A stretch of 64,000 nucleotides of DNA, from the NCBI GenBank assembly GCA_017979445.1, contig CM030706.1:7605595-7669594 (forward strand), in the 5' to 3' direction. Of the stretch, positions 34,401 through 49,400 are shown piece after piece. The notes beneath the pieces are model-generated. The model did no database searches and was not told where the DNA came from. It worked only from the letters and a program-made list of their open reading frames with translations. The number at the start of each line of letters is the position of its first letter. Position 1 is the first letter of the stretch. Made by a program: the position numbers and the translations under genes. Origin of the DNA: Akebia trifoliata (Eukaryota; Streptophyta; Magnoliopsida; Ranunculales; Lardizabalaceae).

Positions 34401-37400
34401 TTACGTGTAACGTAGAGAACTATGTGCAAACACGGGCGTGTTGTACACAAACAACCATGAGGTTGTCGCATAAACACGGAGAAAACTAGCTCTCCTAAGA
34501 CTATGTAGACCCTAGATTTCAATGGAAGGAAAAAAGATAGAATAAGGTAGGAAGACAGGAGGAAAGAAAGGGAAAACTCTTGCCCTCTTATATCATGTAA
34601 ACTTAGCAAAGAGATAAGGGTTTAGGGTGAACGATCCATGGAAAAGGACAATAGAAAAAGAGAGAACAAGATGAAGGAGACGAACCAAAGTGAAACATTA
34701 GTATAATACCAAAATTAAACTTTTGTATAGTAAAACAAAGGCAAAGAATATATAACATGAATTGGTTAAAGATTTTTATGCTATGGATACCATGAATTGG
34801 TAAGAAGGGAGTTTGATTGCGGAAGATAGAGGTAAAAGGATGGAGTTGAAACTGGAATTCCAAAGAATGATGCTAATGGAGGAGATAAGTTGGAAACAAA
34901 AATCGAGGGTCAAATGGTTGAAAGAAGGGGATAACAACACTAAATTCTTTCATAAAATTGCCAACTTCCATAGAAGAAGTAACCAGTTTGACAAACTTTC
35001 CATCAAGGATGTCATGGTAGTAGGAGAAGAGGAGATTAGGGAAGGGGTGGTCTGATACTATAAAGATCTGTACAAGGAGAAAGAACCATTAAGACCTCGG
35101 TCGGACAATCTAGAGTTTACTTCATTAAGTCAGGAAGATAGGGAGTGGTTGGAAAGACAAATTGGGGAGGAGGAGGTTAGATCAGTTTTTTACTCAATGA
35201 GCGGGGACAAGACACCGGGGCAGACGGATTTACTATGGAGTTTTTCAAACATTGCTGGGAAATTGTCTCCAAAGACTTCATGAAAGTCATCAAAGAGTTG
35301 CAAGATAAGGAATGCTTGGACTATATGCTTAACAACACTTTTGTGGCCTTATCCCCAAGAGAGTCGGGGCGGACAAGTTAGGCTACTTCAGACCCATTAG
35401 CTTGGTTAGCTTGATGTATAAAATTATATCCAAAGTGCTAGTTTTGCGTTTGAAAGTAGTCCTTCCTAAGCTTATCGAAAAGGAGTAAGGAGCCTTCATT
35501 AGAGGAAGACAAATACTTGATGGAGTTTTGATGGTCAATGAATGCCTGGACTCAAGGATTAAGGACAAGAAAAAGGGGATGATTCGGAAAATAGACTTAC
35601 AAAAGGTTTATGATCATGTGAGTTGGGACTTTTAAAAATATATGATGGGGAGAATGGGCTTTGGAGCTAAGTGGATCACTTGGATCGTGAAATGTGTTAC
35701 AACGGTTTCCTACTTGATTCTGGTCAACGAGAGTCCGACTGACTTTTTTAGGAGCTCGAGAAAGTTGAGGCAAGGGGATCCGCTATCCCTATTCTTATTT
35801 CTTATTGTTGCAAAAGCTTTGGGTAGGTTGTTTAGAAGAGCAGTTGAATTAGGGAAGCTTTCGGGGTTTAGGGTGAATGATGGTCCGTTGATTTCTCACT
35901 TACAATTTGCGAACGATACCTTGGTTTTCCTAGATCATTCGAGAGACCAGGTGAGGGTGCTACGGGTTTTATTGTGTTGCTTTGAGGTTATTTTTGATTT
36001 ACATATCAATTTGCAAAAGAGTAAGCTTTTTAGGGTTGGAGAGGTCAAAGACATACATTTGATGATTGCTACTTTGGGCTGTGGGTATGACTTTTTACCC
36101 ACGTCTTATTTGGACTTACCGTTGGGAGCACCCTACAATGGTATCAAAATCTGGGAATGGGTGATTGAGAGATTAGAGAAAATGTTGAGTACGTGGAAGG
36201 CCAAATATCCGTCTAAAGGAGGGAAAGTAACCTTGATAAAAAGCACCTTGATGAGTATCCCAGTTTACTTTCTTTCCTTGTTCACACTTCCTAGGTCCGT
36301 CGAAATCTAATTGAATAGGCTTATAAGAAATTTTTTGTGGAATGATAGGAAGGGAAGGAGGAAGTATCACTTAGTAAGATGGAAGTTTGCCCAAGAAGAA
36401 CGGGGGGGTGGGGATTAGGGGTCTTAGACTAGCTAATATAGCGCTTTTAGGGAAATGGCTTTGGAGTTTTGGGGAGGAATGGGGAAGGCTGTGGAGGAGG
36501 GTCATTATGGCCAAGTATGGGGAAAAGAGACTAGGCTGATATAGTGGCGAGGCTAAAGGCTCGTATGGGTGTAGCGTTTGGAAGGAGATTTTTAAAGTGA
36601 GTGAGGAGTTTGAAAAACGGATTAGATTCAGAGCGGGCAAGGGAGACAAGATCAGTTTCTGGGAGGATAATTGGGGTGGCACATCGCCTCCAGCAGCTCA
36701 ATTTCCGTCATTGTATGCTTGTTCGTTGAAAAAGAACTGCTCGATCCAGCAATATTTGATTCGCAATAATTTCAGCTCTACCTGAGATTTGGGGTTTAGG
36801 AGAAACTTTAATGATTGGGAGCTAACAGAGGTGACATCTTTTCTCGATCTCTTGCATTTGTCTCTTCTCGATGAAAGTGAACATGATAGGTGGGAATGGA
36901 TGAGGGCTAAGGACTTGAGATTCTCTGTCTGTTCCTTCCATAAGTGGCTCAACCCTTATGCAGAGCGATCTTTCCGGAGTCCATTATTTGGTTTAACTCA
37001 GTTCCCTCTAAAATATCCTTCTTTGTTTGGTCGGCTTTCCTTAGGAAGATTCTCACGATGGACAATTTGATTGCTTGGGGGTGGATCACATCCAATTGTT
37101 ATCCCCTCTGCTTGAAGGATGGGGAGTTTGTGGACCATATTTTAATTCATTGAACATTTTCTCATAATATTTGGTCAACTTTCCTTGGTTTATTTCGTAT
37201 TCAGTGAGTCTTTCCTCGTAAGTTTTCCTCGTTGCTATAAGGGTGGGTCAGTAATGCTTTTTCTTCCAGAGAGAATTCTTTAGGTTATACTTCCCTCGGC
37301 TATTGCTTGGGGGGGTGTGGAACAAGAGAAATAACAGGGTGTTCAATAATAAGATGAGAAGGTCTCATGGCAATTTCGTGGAGATTTTGGGCCTATTGTA

Positions 37401-40400
37401 TCTTTGGTCGAAACAAAATATAGAGTTCACGGGGACCACTTTTGATGACTTTGTTTTTAGATGGAACTTTTTATGTAATCATTGATGTTTTAGCTCTCCT
37501 TTGTTTTGTTGCTTTGTAAGAGGCTTCCTCGGCCTCCTTGTATTTTGTTTTTCCTTTTTTTTTTTATCAATATATTATACTTATAAAAAACAAAAAAGTA
37601 GATGAAATCATTTGTGAAGCAGTGAGTGCAAAGTTCTATATGTATGATTAATGTTGTTGATTTTTCAGGAATACAACTATATTTCTTCATTGAGGATTGC
37701 TTACTTCTATTCATCCAAACGTCAGCCGCATCAATTCTCTATTCTCGTTCGTGGTATCCCTTCATCTAATGGACACAAGTTCAGTGACAATGTTGAGAGC
37801 TTTTTTACCGAGTATCACTCTTCTACCTATTTATCACATTCGGTGGTTCGTCGGAAAAGCAAACTTCATGGTCTCACTGTAAGAATACTGCCTTAAGTTA
37901 ATATTGCATTTCTTTTCTTTTCTTGTCTTTTGTTCCCCTTCATTTTTGGAAAAGTCATATTTGATCCTTCTAGGTTAAATGTTTATGCTTGTACTGACAT
38001 GTGAGTTTTAATTTTTTTCCTTGCTCGTGTAAGATAAATGCCACTGTAAATTCTAATAGGCTATTTAGCATACCCCTTGGTGCGCTTATGTCCTAGCTTA
38101 TTTAGTTTTTGTTTCCTAGGATATTTTTTTTGTAGGAAATTTGGTTTCATGCACACAAGTGATGGGGAAACTTGACTCGCTGGTGTATGTGTGAATGTGA
38201 TTCACAAATGAGAGTAAGAAGATAATGCAAACAATCACAATTCACCATGGATTTTTTCATGGAAAACTCTTTGAATTGAATGGAAAAGCCTCAAGGCAGA
38301 GAAGAATCTAGTATGAGAACTCCAATATCTCCCCCCCCCCCCCTCCCCTTCCCTTTGGGCGCTCGTGCCACTAAAAAACACCCGCCACCACATTGCCAGT
38401 CCCAAGCTCAAAGAAAGAAGGGACAGTTTTGGGCTTTGAATGTAGGCCCGGTGGGTGGCCCGGTCCGCTATACTATATTAAAGTATTATATATAATAGTT
38501 TTCTTATAAATTAATAATGATCCCCTTAATTTCGTAGTTTCTTTGAAAATTAAGAGATTGTAAATTTGAAATGAGAGATGAAAATATTTTTGAAAATCTA
38601 ATAATCAAATATTATTTTTGATCAATTTATTGTTATTTAGTATGCTTTTAGTGCAATAAAAAATAGTGGAAATCGGGCTTGGCCCAGCTCGGCTCGCAAA
38701 TGACCCAAATGTAGGTGGACCGGGCATGGATTAAGGTTTTATTTCTTAAGCCCGGTTCGATATTTAGATGGGTTGGGCCTAGTTTTTAGCCTTTTAAGCC
38801 TGGCCTAACCCGATCCATTGACAGCTCTAGTTGCGTCAGGTTGGCATCCGGTGTAAAAATCTACTACTTCCTGACATGAAATCTCACCTTATTGATCATG
38901 AAGAGGGCTTAGCCTTGCTTGATCGGCCCATTTAATTAATGCTCAAATACTTCATGGTCTACAAACCAATTTTTGACACATGGCTTTCTTGTTCCTGGAA
39001 GATCCTTAGTGGTCATGTCTAAGAGATTCCTATCGATATATATTTTCTCTAAATTCATAAACTATTTTATCATGATGTCCCTATCCATGCCATGGAGGGT
39101 AAATTTTCATGTACCCAATCCACCATCCTATCATTAAATTGACATCCATGTCCAAGGACTACCTCAAGATACATTCACACCTACAATTGGCTTCATCAAA
39201 TGCCCAATAGAGCACTCCACCCCTATGAGTAGAGGTGTCCCAAGTGAAAGACGCAGCTTAGATATGACGCGAGAACCCCAGACAAAGGAACTTTGAAAGG
39301 CTTGAGGGGGGAAGCCTGTGTAGAATGTTGCATATCTAATGTTTTAATGTGAAGGTGTAAACCTGAAGGCGTCAGGCAAAGTGTTATCAAATATCTTAAT
39401 AGAATATTAACTAAAATCTAAGTACATATGTGATGCTTATACTTCAAGCATATCTCTATGCATGAGCCTTGAGGCTTATGCTTCTCATCATCTCCTGCAC
39501 CTCAATGCCAAGGCTTATGCTTCATTAGGAATGTGTTTTTCGGAGTATGCCTGAGGCATTCTGCTTATGCCTTGCATGAAGTGACACTGACCTGTGTTTA
39601 AAGCACTGTTGTAAATAATGACCGATCAGCTGGTTAAGACAAGGGGATCCCCTATCCCCATTCCTGTTTGTGATAGTGGCGGAAGACCAAGGATATGTGT
39701 TATCCAGGGCAATATTATCAGTGCTCTGTATGAATTTGTGGTTAAAGGAGGATTGATGGTATCCCACATTCAGTTTGCATATGATACTCATTTTTTTGGA
39801 TCAAACCTTGGAGCAGTTGAGATTTTGAAAGGTTTTTTGCGCTGTTTGAGGCAGTTTTGGGGTTGCCAATGAATATGGGAAAAACTAGTTATTTGGGGTT
39901 AGGTCAATTTCTTTTATTCAAAGGCCTGCAAGGTATTTCAGATGCCAAGAGGGTCCTTCCCATCCCTTTACCTAGAGCTCCCTATCACTTCACCATATAA
40001 AAGCCAAAATATATGGAACCTTATAATAGAGAAGGTAGAAAGAAATTTGGGTTATGGAAGACAATCTCTCTTGAATGGAGGAAAGATGACCTTGATCAAA
40101 ATTACACTATCAAGCATCCTGGTGATGCAATCAGATATGGATATTAAGACTAATTTGTGTGAAAACTTCAAGAGAAGCTGAGAAATTTAGTTGGAAGAGA
40201 AAAATCTCTCTCGAATCTATTTTATTCAACTAAAACTGATTTACAACTACATTTGATGCCCTATTTATAGGCAAAACAGAAACATAAAACTAACATACTA
40301 ACTCCAACAAACAACTAACTATTTTTCATGTAGTTTTTTTTTATCGGTATTTTTCATGTTGTTATTAACCAAAATAACAAATAAGCTAACTTCAACAACT

Positions 40401-43400
40401 AACTAACTTGGACTGCATCATTCTCCCATCCTTAAAAGAGCTCGACCATCAGTTAGGCAACATAATAGGACAACAAATGTTGTACATTAAACACATTAAA
40501 TGTTTTTAAATGTGGAGGAAGCTCCAGCTTGAAAGCATTATTATTGGTGCACTCCAATATCTTGAAAGGTCCCACTTTGCGAGCTTTAAGTTTGTTATGT
40601 AAGCCACCTGGCTGCCTATCTTTGTTTTAAACCACTCAAACCAAGTCGCCTACATTGTACACAACTCTCTTCTTGTGAAGACCAACAGCTTCTTTATATT
40701 TGTTATTTGAGCTCTCAATATGGAATTTGATTTGTGCATGAAGATCCTTCATAAATTCTTCCATTTCTTTAGCCTTAGTATTGGTCCTCTTGTTAGTAGG
40801 TAAATGGACCAAATCAACAACACTAGAGGGCTTTGAGCCATAAACAACTTCAAAAGGAGAAGTATTAGTAGTCCGGTTCCTTGAAGAGTTTCAAGCAAAT
40901 TCAACCAAATGAAGAACATTATCCCAGCCCTTGATATGCTCCCCAACTAGACAACAGAGCAAATTCCTTAGGCATTGATTGATAACTTCCGTTTATCCAT
41001 CGGTTTGAGGGTGAAAGAATGAACTCCTTGAAAGCCAAATAGTACCCCAATGCTTGGTAGCTTGTACTATGGCATAGAATTCCAAATCATAAGTTGAAAA
41101 CTTGAGCTTGGCACCATTCAACTTTTCACTAAAGAAGGGAATGGGCTGTCTAGAAGAATTTTAGAAGAGAAAGTCAAGTCTCATAATGAGAGCTTGGCAT
41201 ATATTTATATTCTATAATAATGGAATGGACATAAATGTCCTTACAAATAAATAAGAAATAAAATAAAATAAACTAATATTAGTCAAACTAGAATTGACTA
41301 TTCTAATATTTCCAATACTCTCCCTCAAATTGGGGCAAATATATCAACTCGGCCCAGCTTGATAAGGTGAGAGTTAGTGACAGAAGGTCCAACAGACTTT
41401 GTAAGCATATAGGCCAATTGATCTAAAGAAGGAGCAAAGACTGTCTCAAGTGCACCAGATCGAACTTTTTCCCTAAGAAAGTGAACATCAACCTCGATGT
41501 GCTTAGTCCTTTCGTGAAGAACTGAGTCAGATGCAAGCATGATAGCAGATTTGTTGTCACAGAACAACGAAGAGGAATTAGCAATAGGAAATTCCAACTA
41601 TGTCAGTAAAGATTTAAGCTAAAGAAGCTCACATGTGTCAGGAACCATAGCACGATACTCAGCTTCAGCAGACAAATGAGAAATCACTCTATTTCTTACT
41701 TTTCCACGAAATAGGGTTACCACCATAGAAAGTACAGAAATCAGATGTAGATCTCCTCTCTGTAAGAGAATCTGCATAATCAGCATCAGTGAAATAGGAT
41801 AAATGTGGTTGAGTAGTAGACGAATAAAATAGGCCTAGACCAGGACGAGACTTCAAGTAGCAAAGGATACGATACACAGTGTCAAGATGAGAGGTACGCG
41901 GAGCATGCATAAATTGACTGATTACATTAACCGCAAAGGTCAAATCCGTTCTAGTGTTAGTTAGATAAATCAAACGGCCTACGAGTCTCTAGTAAGATGA
42001 AGGATCAGATAAAAGTTCCACAGATTCAGCACGAAGACGATGATTCTGATCCATTAGAGAAGAGGCAGGACGACAACCAAGCATACCGGTGCCTTGAAGA
42101 AGATCCAATGTGTATTTGCCTTGAGATAACGAAATACTACAACGTGAACGGGCTACCTCTATCCCTAAAAAATACTTGAGGGAACCTAAGTCCTTCACCT
42201 CAAAAGTATTACCCAATTGCCTCTTTAACTCTGTCAATCCACTGTGAATCATTTTCAGTTACTATAATATCATCTACATAAACCAAGACAATGGTTTTGC
42301 TACCATCTACTCCTCGTCGATTAAAACAAGTATGGTCAGAGTGACATTTAGAAAACCCCATAGATAGAATGACTTCAGAGAAACACTGGAACCAAGCTCG
42401 CGGAGACTACTTTAGGTCATATAGAGATTTGAGAAGGCGAAATACTTTCTCAAAATACTCCCCCTGAAGATGAAATCCAAGAAGGGGATCCATATAAATG
42501 ACCTCTGTCACATTCCCATTTAGAAAGGCATTCTTCACATCAAGTTGGTGAAGAGGCCATGAATGACATGCCACTAAAGAGATAAGAAGACCGACATGAG
42601 AAAGTTTGGCTGCAGGGGCAAATGTGGCACCAAAATCCTTTCCCGGAATTTGCGTGAATCCCTTAGTGACGAGGCAGGCCTTGTAGCGATCAACAGTACC
42701 ATCTGCGAGATACTTGAATGTGAAAACCCATTTACAACCAATAGTTCGCTCCCCAGAGGGAAGAGAAACATGTTCCTAGGTATGATTCTTTTCCAATGCA
42801 TCCATCTTAATAGTCAAGGCTCTAGTTCACTTAAGATCACTTAAAGCCTCAGATACAGACCGAGGAATCCGAATAGAGTATGTGGTGGCAAAATAGGCTC
42901 GATAGGAAGAAGAAAGACCTGAAAGGAAATAAACTGGGCAATAGGGTGATTAGTAACACACCCTCGCTTACCTTTGCGAAGTGCAATAGGTAAGTGAGTT
43001 AGAAATGGAAGGAATAGGAGTAAATGTAGAAGGTATACCTAAGTCCAAGGAAGAGGTTGGCAAGGTTTGAGGGGGGGGGGGAGGGCGACGAGAGTAAACC
43101 TGCAGCAGCGGTGAAGATGAAGGTGGAGAGAAAACTGGAGACGATAGCACTATAGGAGAGTGATCTTGCAAAGGAAAAGAGTCTTGCAAAGAAGATGAAG
43201 CACGAAAAAATGGAATATTTTCAAAAAATGTGACATCTAAGGAATGAATAATACGATGAGTGAGTGGATTATAACACCGATACCTATTTGACATAGATGA
43301 ATAACCCAAGAAAACATAACGAATGGCTTTGTCATCTAGTTTGGTGCGATGGAGAGTTCTATCCTGAACAAAGTAGGTACACCCAAAGACTCGGTGTAAT

Positions 43401-46400
43401 GATGAAGAGAGTGCTATCAGGTTGAAAAACATGAAGAGGCACCTGTTCCTTAAGGTGTGGCTTGAAACATGATTGAATAAGAAAGTAGCAGTAAGAACTG
43501 CCATATTCCAATATAACTTGGGAAGATGCATCCCTCGCAAAAGACAACAAACGATGTTCATGAGGTGGTGGTTCTTACTTTCCGACATCCCGTTTTGCTC
43601 AGGAGTGTATGGGCAAGTTAACTGATGAAGCATACCATGCTCATGGAGATGAGACCGAATTCCATCAAAAATATATTCCCCTCCATTATCTGTTCTAAGA
43701 GATATGACAGTAATGTTGTACTGAGTTTGAATCATTTTAAGGAAATTAATGAAATTAATAAAAATAGGGAGCACCTCAGAGCGAGAACGCATTAAATAAA
43801 CCCAAGTACAACAAGAATAGCCATCAATAAATATAACATAATATCTATGACTATTAAAAGCAGTAATAGGAGAAGGTCCCCACACATCATAATGAACTAA
43901 ATAAAAAATAACATTAAATCTATGCACGCGAGGAATATAAGATGTACGTGTGTATTTAGAAAGCTCATACACAGAGCACTGAAATTTGTGTCCACTATAA
44001 GAATTTTTTAAAGTAGGAAATAATAAACATAAGTATTGAAAATTAGCATATCTTAAGTGAGCATGCCATAAGTATAAAGTCTGGGAAGAAAAAGTATGAT
44101 TCCTAGTGAGTGGGAGGATGGAAGCTGGAGCAGTAGTAGGTGGAGCTGCAAACAGGTACAGCCCATCTCTCTCATACCCCTTGCGAAAAATCTTCCTCGA
44201 AGTCAAGTCCTGAAAGACACAGTGAGTAGGAAAAAATGTTACAGAACAATTTAGAGATTTTGTTATACTACTCACAGACATAAGGTTAAGAGATATGTGA
44301 GGAATATGAAGAACATAATCAAGAAAAAAACTAGGGGTTAAGGAGATAGTACCCTTACTGTGAATATGGGTAAGAGACCCATCAGCAAGGCGAACCTCCT
44401 TATGAGTAGTAGGAAAAATGGAAGAAATAAAATGATTAGACTCATTGGTCATGTGATCAGAGGGACCATAATCAATTACCCAAGTCAGAGGAGCAGAGCC
44501 AGACTGAGAGGCATGAAATGCAGAAGAGGTACCTGGAGGTGTGGTAATAGATGCTACTGTCGAGGATGAGGGAGTTTGAGCCTGGAGCTGATCCCGTACA
44601 ATAACTGTAATCTACGTCTGTAGATGTTGCAAATTAATTGTTTTAAAGGACGCAGGATCAACGGAGGTAGATTCCACAACAACAGCACGAGACTGTCCCC
44701 AAGAAGATCTCAATAGGTGGGGATAGAGTTGAAAACAGCGGGTCTTCTCATGGCCAATCTTCCTATAGTGGCTACACGTAAGACCACTACCTTTACCACG
44801 TCCACGGCTTCGATTCCCGAATCCTTGAGTACGAGAGGTAGAGAAACCCGAATTGGCTGCAAGAGCCATTTGATCTGTATCTGGAACAAAGGTAATGATA
44901 GGGGGCTGAGACTGGGAGGGAATTATACGGCGACGATGCTCATCGCTATCAATAGTTGCAAATGTCTCAAATAAGGAAGGTAGAGGAGTGGTATTAAGGA
45001 TTTGGGTCTGTAATGCCTCAAACTCAGGGCGTAGACCCATGAAAAATTAATATGTCTGATGTCGAGCAATCCTCTTGACTACATACCCGGCTGCCTCGAT
45101 AAACAACTTAGCCATAGATTCATAGTGTGAGAGCTCCTCCCAACGGGACTGAAGGAATCCAAAGTAATCTGCAACACTCTGATTTCCTTGGGTAGCTTGA
45201 GTAATATTTCGGTAAAGTTCATAGATCCTCGAGTCATTGCGAGCATGTGCATATGTGTTAGTAAGAGCAGACCACAAAGAAGAGACAGTCTCATGATACA
45301 TAAACATAGTGTAGATGCGTTGCTCCATGGAGTTGAATAACCATCCAAGAATGGTGCAATTATCAATTTCCCATTGTTCAAATTAGGATCAGTGAGGGGT
45401 GGCTTAGGAACAAAGCTTGACAGCCAACCTGATTTTCCTCAACTACCCAAATAAAGTCGTACCAACTGGGACGAGGACTGAAAGTTATGATCATCTAGTG
45501 GGGCATTGGTTATGTGCTAGATCAAGAAATTAGCCCCAAGGGTTATGGTAGTCAATTAGTTTTGTGAGTAGTCGTCATTGCACATTATGAACAGAAAGAA
45601 ACTTTGGATTGAAGGCAGATCTCCCGTATTAGTACTGTCGAAGGTCAGATAATGTTACTGATTGTTGTCGGCAACACCAAAATCAACCACAACTGATTGC
45701 TGTCAAAGTCTCTTGCTGTTGAAGATCAAAGAAAAATATTCCTTACTGTTGTTGCAGAGGAAAGTCACAAAAAAAATTTCTTCCTGCTACTGTCGAAGCC
45801 CCAACTGTTGTTGTAGGTCACAGAGACAACCTCTACTGGTAGCGCAGGTCTTTAAACCACCTTAGAGCTGCTGTAGAATTGATCATAGTGCAATTAAGAG
45901 CCTGTAGGTTGATCGCAAGACTCCCAACCACAGGCTGCTGCTGTCGTAGGGCTGTTCTAGGCCTATAGATCTGATCGCAAGACTCCCAACCACCTGTTGT
46001 TGCTATCGTAGGACTGTTCAAGGCTTGTAGGCTGATTGCAGGGCTGTTCCAAGCTTGTAAATCTAATCGCAAGTCTCCCAACCACCTATTGCTACTGTTG
46101 CAGGACTGTTCAAGGCCTATACGCTGATCGCAGGGCTGTTTAGGGCATAGAAACTGGCCGCAGAAGGCTCCAACCTCTGTCAGCTGGTGTCGCAGGCCTG
46201 TTTAGGGCATATAAACTGATCACAAAGCCTGTAGGTCTGATCATAGGCTTGTTTAGGACCTTTAGGTCTGATCGGGATGTATACAACAACACGTTGTTGT
46301 CGTCTGCCGTTGTCGCAAGTTGGATTGAGTTTGTTGGGTTGATTGAAGTTCACCCAATAACTCAAGGGTTGATAACAAAGAGAAAAAAAACCCTAACGTA

Positions 46401-49400
46401 GGGCAAAAATCACAGCGCAAAACTCTATTGCAGCATGTGAAGAGCTAATAAATTCTCTATCATAGCATGTGATTAAGAGAATATAAGTCAAAAAAGAAAA
46501 GAGTCACCGAAGGGGAGAAACTCCAGATGAGACTACTGCTAGGTGAGTACGGCTAGTGTAGTGGGATTAATGAGAGAAAAAAAGTTTGGAGGAGAAACGA
46601 AGATGGAAAGTGAAAGGTTTTTTGGCTCTGATACCAAGAAGAATTTTAGAAGAGAAAAGTCAAGTTCATAATGAGAGCTTGGCATATATTTTTAATCAAT
46701 AATAATGGAATGGACATAAATGCCCTTACAAAGAAATAAGAAATAAAACAAAATAAACTAATATTAGTCAAACTAGAATTGACTATTTTAATATTTCCAA
46801 TACTCCTTGATTAAGAACACCTCCAATTCCAACTCCCGATGCGTCACAATCTAGTTCAAAAGTCTTATCAAAGTCCGGTAAAGCTAAAACAGGAGCCTCA
46901 GTAAGTACCTTCTTCAAGAGTACAAAACTATCTTGTGTCCAGCCAAATACATTCTTCTTAAGGCAACTCATGAGAGGGGCTGCTAAGGTGCTGAAATTTC
47001 TGATAAACCTTCTATAAAAAGTGGTAAGACCATGAAAACTTCTCACTTCTTGAATGTTAAAAGGTGTAGGCCAATCCACAATCGCTTTGACCTTGTTTTC
47101 ATTCATGAATACTCCACTAGAGGACATCACATACCCCAAGAAAACCACTCTATCAACAACAAAGCGAAATTTCTTGAAATTACCATAAAACTTCTCTTTC
47201 CTCAACAAATCAAACACTATTGAAAATGGAATAGATGCTCCTTCAATCCACGACTATAAACCAATATATCCTCAAAGTAGACCACCACACACATTCCAAA
47301 AGAGGTTGCAACATTTGAGTCATCACTTTAATGAAAGTGCTAGGATCATTGGTGAGTCCAAATGGCATGACAAGCCTTTCAAAGATCCCATTGTGTGTCT
47401 TGAAAACGGTTTTCCATTCATCCCTTGACCAGATTCTAATTTGATGATACCCAATTCGGAGATTGATTTTGAAAAACACTTTTGCACCGGGTAAACAATC
47501 TAAACTAGGAGTCGGAAAATAGTACTTGATAGTTATCTTGTTTATAGCCCGACTATCCACACATTCTCCAAGAACCATCCTTCTAGGGAGTTAATAGTGC
47601 TGGGACTGCACATGGGTTAAGACTAGGCCATATGTACCTTTGCTCCAAGAGCCCTTCCACTTGTTTTTGAAGCTTTTCCTTCTCTTTAGGTGTCATTCTA
47701 TAGGTTGTCTTGTTTGGAAGGGTTGAACCCGGTACTAGATCAAAGTAATGTTGGATATCTTGCATAGGAGACAACTCGAAAGGCAATTCAAGAGGAAAAA
47801 CATCAGCATAGTGTTCTAGAAGTTCTTCCACAACAATTGGCTTATGAAAATCACCAACTTTTTCTGTTGGAATTAAAGCAACAATGTAACCAGGAGTAAG
47901 ACTTTCCTTAATAAAACTTTTGGTAGCAAATAAAGTAGGTGTAGAAGGGTTAGAATACACCTTTTCCTTCATAGGAAGTAGAGTATGTTACTGATTTTCT
48001 TTGTGAAGAGTATAGGTGTTCTTGCCGTTGTGAATTGTTTGCCGGGCATATTGCCACAATTTTCCAAGTAAGAGATGGCATGCATCTGTAGGAATCTCAT
48101 CACACCACACCTTATCAAATTACTTCTTTCGGATGGAGAAACTAATCAAGCATCTCTTGGTAACTTTAACTCCATCCTTCTTCGGAAACCATGATATTGT
48201 GTAAGGATGAGAATGTTCTTCGATCGAGGTTCAATTTATCAATCACTTGTTGTGACTCCACATTCTCACAACTCTCTCCATTGATGATCAAGTTACACAC
48301 TCTTCCACCAATCTTGCTAGTGGTAGAAAAGATATTGGTTTTTAACCAATCTTCTTCATTTTCATGCTTGGGATTAAGAAGAGTCTTCATCTGATTGTTA
48401 GTCCCTCTTCTTCATCAAGATCTCCACCAATGCCCTCATTGAGAGGTTGACGATAAATGGGTAGCTCTTCATTTGGTTTTGATTTCACTATTTCCTCCAA
48501 TAGAAGTGCTTCATTGTGAGGACCATTTGCCTTTCTACAGTTCGAAGACTTGTGCTCGAGCTCACCACATTTTTAGCACTTGAAGTTGCCACCTGGGAGC
48601 TGATTTCCATTCCCAAATTGATTTATTTGGGACTGATTAGGTGCATTAGGATTAGACCTTACTTGTTTTCCAACCCCAGCAGCATCCCTCTTACTCATAC
48701 TCGACAAGTTGCCAACCTTGGTATCAACTCAAAATGGTTGTCTGGCCCTAGAATTACCTTGGGACTGCTGTTCATACCTTGATATACTCCTATTTTGTTG
48801 TTTTTCCACCAACAAAGCTTGATAGGCCTCCAAAGCAGTCTACACATGTTGTAGACTAATCTTGAATAGAAGGCTTCAAACCACTAAGATACCTTGCAAC
48901 CATTTGTTCTTCGGTTTCGTTCAAATGAACTCTTGCTACAAATTGGTAGAACTCCTCGGTGTATTCAGCTACACAGCCATGTTGTCGAAGATTGTGCAAG
49001 GCTTTATACATGGTTTGCATGTTATTGAAAGGAAGAAATTGCTCATTGAGCTTCTTTGTCATCTTGTACCAATCCTTAATCTTCCCTTTACCTCTTCAAA
49101 TTCAACTCACTTGCAATTGTTCCCACCATGCAAAGGCTCTTCCCTTGAGCTTGATGGAAATTAATTTCACCCTATGCTCCTCAGAAATTTCATAATACTC
49201 GAAAACTCATTCAAAAGTATTAAGTCAATCTACAAATTCTTTCGGATTGAAACTACCTTGAAATTCCGGTAGATCTACCTTGATATTATTCTTCAATTGG
49301 AAATTACTATTCTGACTCATCCCAAAAAGATTTTCGAAGTTGGAGGTGCTCAAGTTCGAAGTATCATTGTCTCTGGACATAGAACGAGGAGTTTGAGGCC

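Larger units (their letters stand above)
33635..37668 (+). other. HYP1 intron 3 enlarged by an L1-type LINE
   Basis: A 4-kb GT-AG intron. It holds a copia RNase H scrap near 34130 and a nearly full ORF2 of an L1-type LINE at 34813-37600. The original intron was probably a few hundred bases. The sequence between 33700 and 34120 and between 34200 and 34800 shows no further recognisable element. Confidence 0.75.
41152..46802 (-). mobile_element. Ty1/copia retrotransposon 2, nested in gypsy 1
   Basis: 5651 bp, minus strand. LTRs of 166 bp each lie at 41152-41317 and 46637-46802; primer site TGGTATCAGAGCC at 46624-46636; polypurine tract GAGGGAGAG next to the 3' LTR. Gag, protease, integrase, RT and RNase H are all present in copia order. 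The gypsy RNase H frame is interrupted between GVLNQG and RQPIPF, which fixes the insertion point. A clean 5-bp duplication is not visible (flanks read TGTCT and CTCCT). The LTRs lack the usual TG...CA ends. Frameshifts and altered motifs make it defective, but it is better preserved than copia 1. Confidence 0.9.

Noticed and set aside
42968..44452. Host protein-coding gene (494 codons)
   Set aside because: The catalytic triad, protease linker, LTRs and primer site show it is copia integrase inside a retrotransposon.
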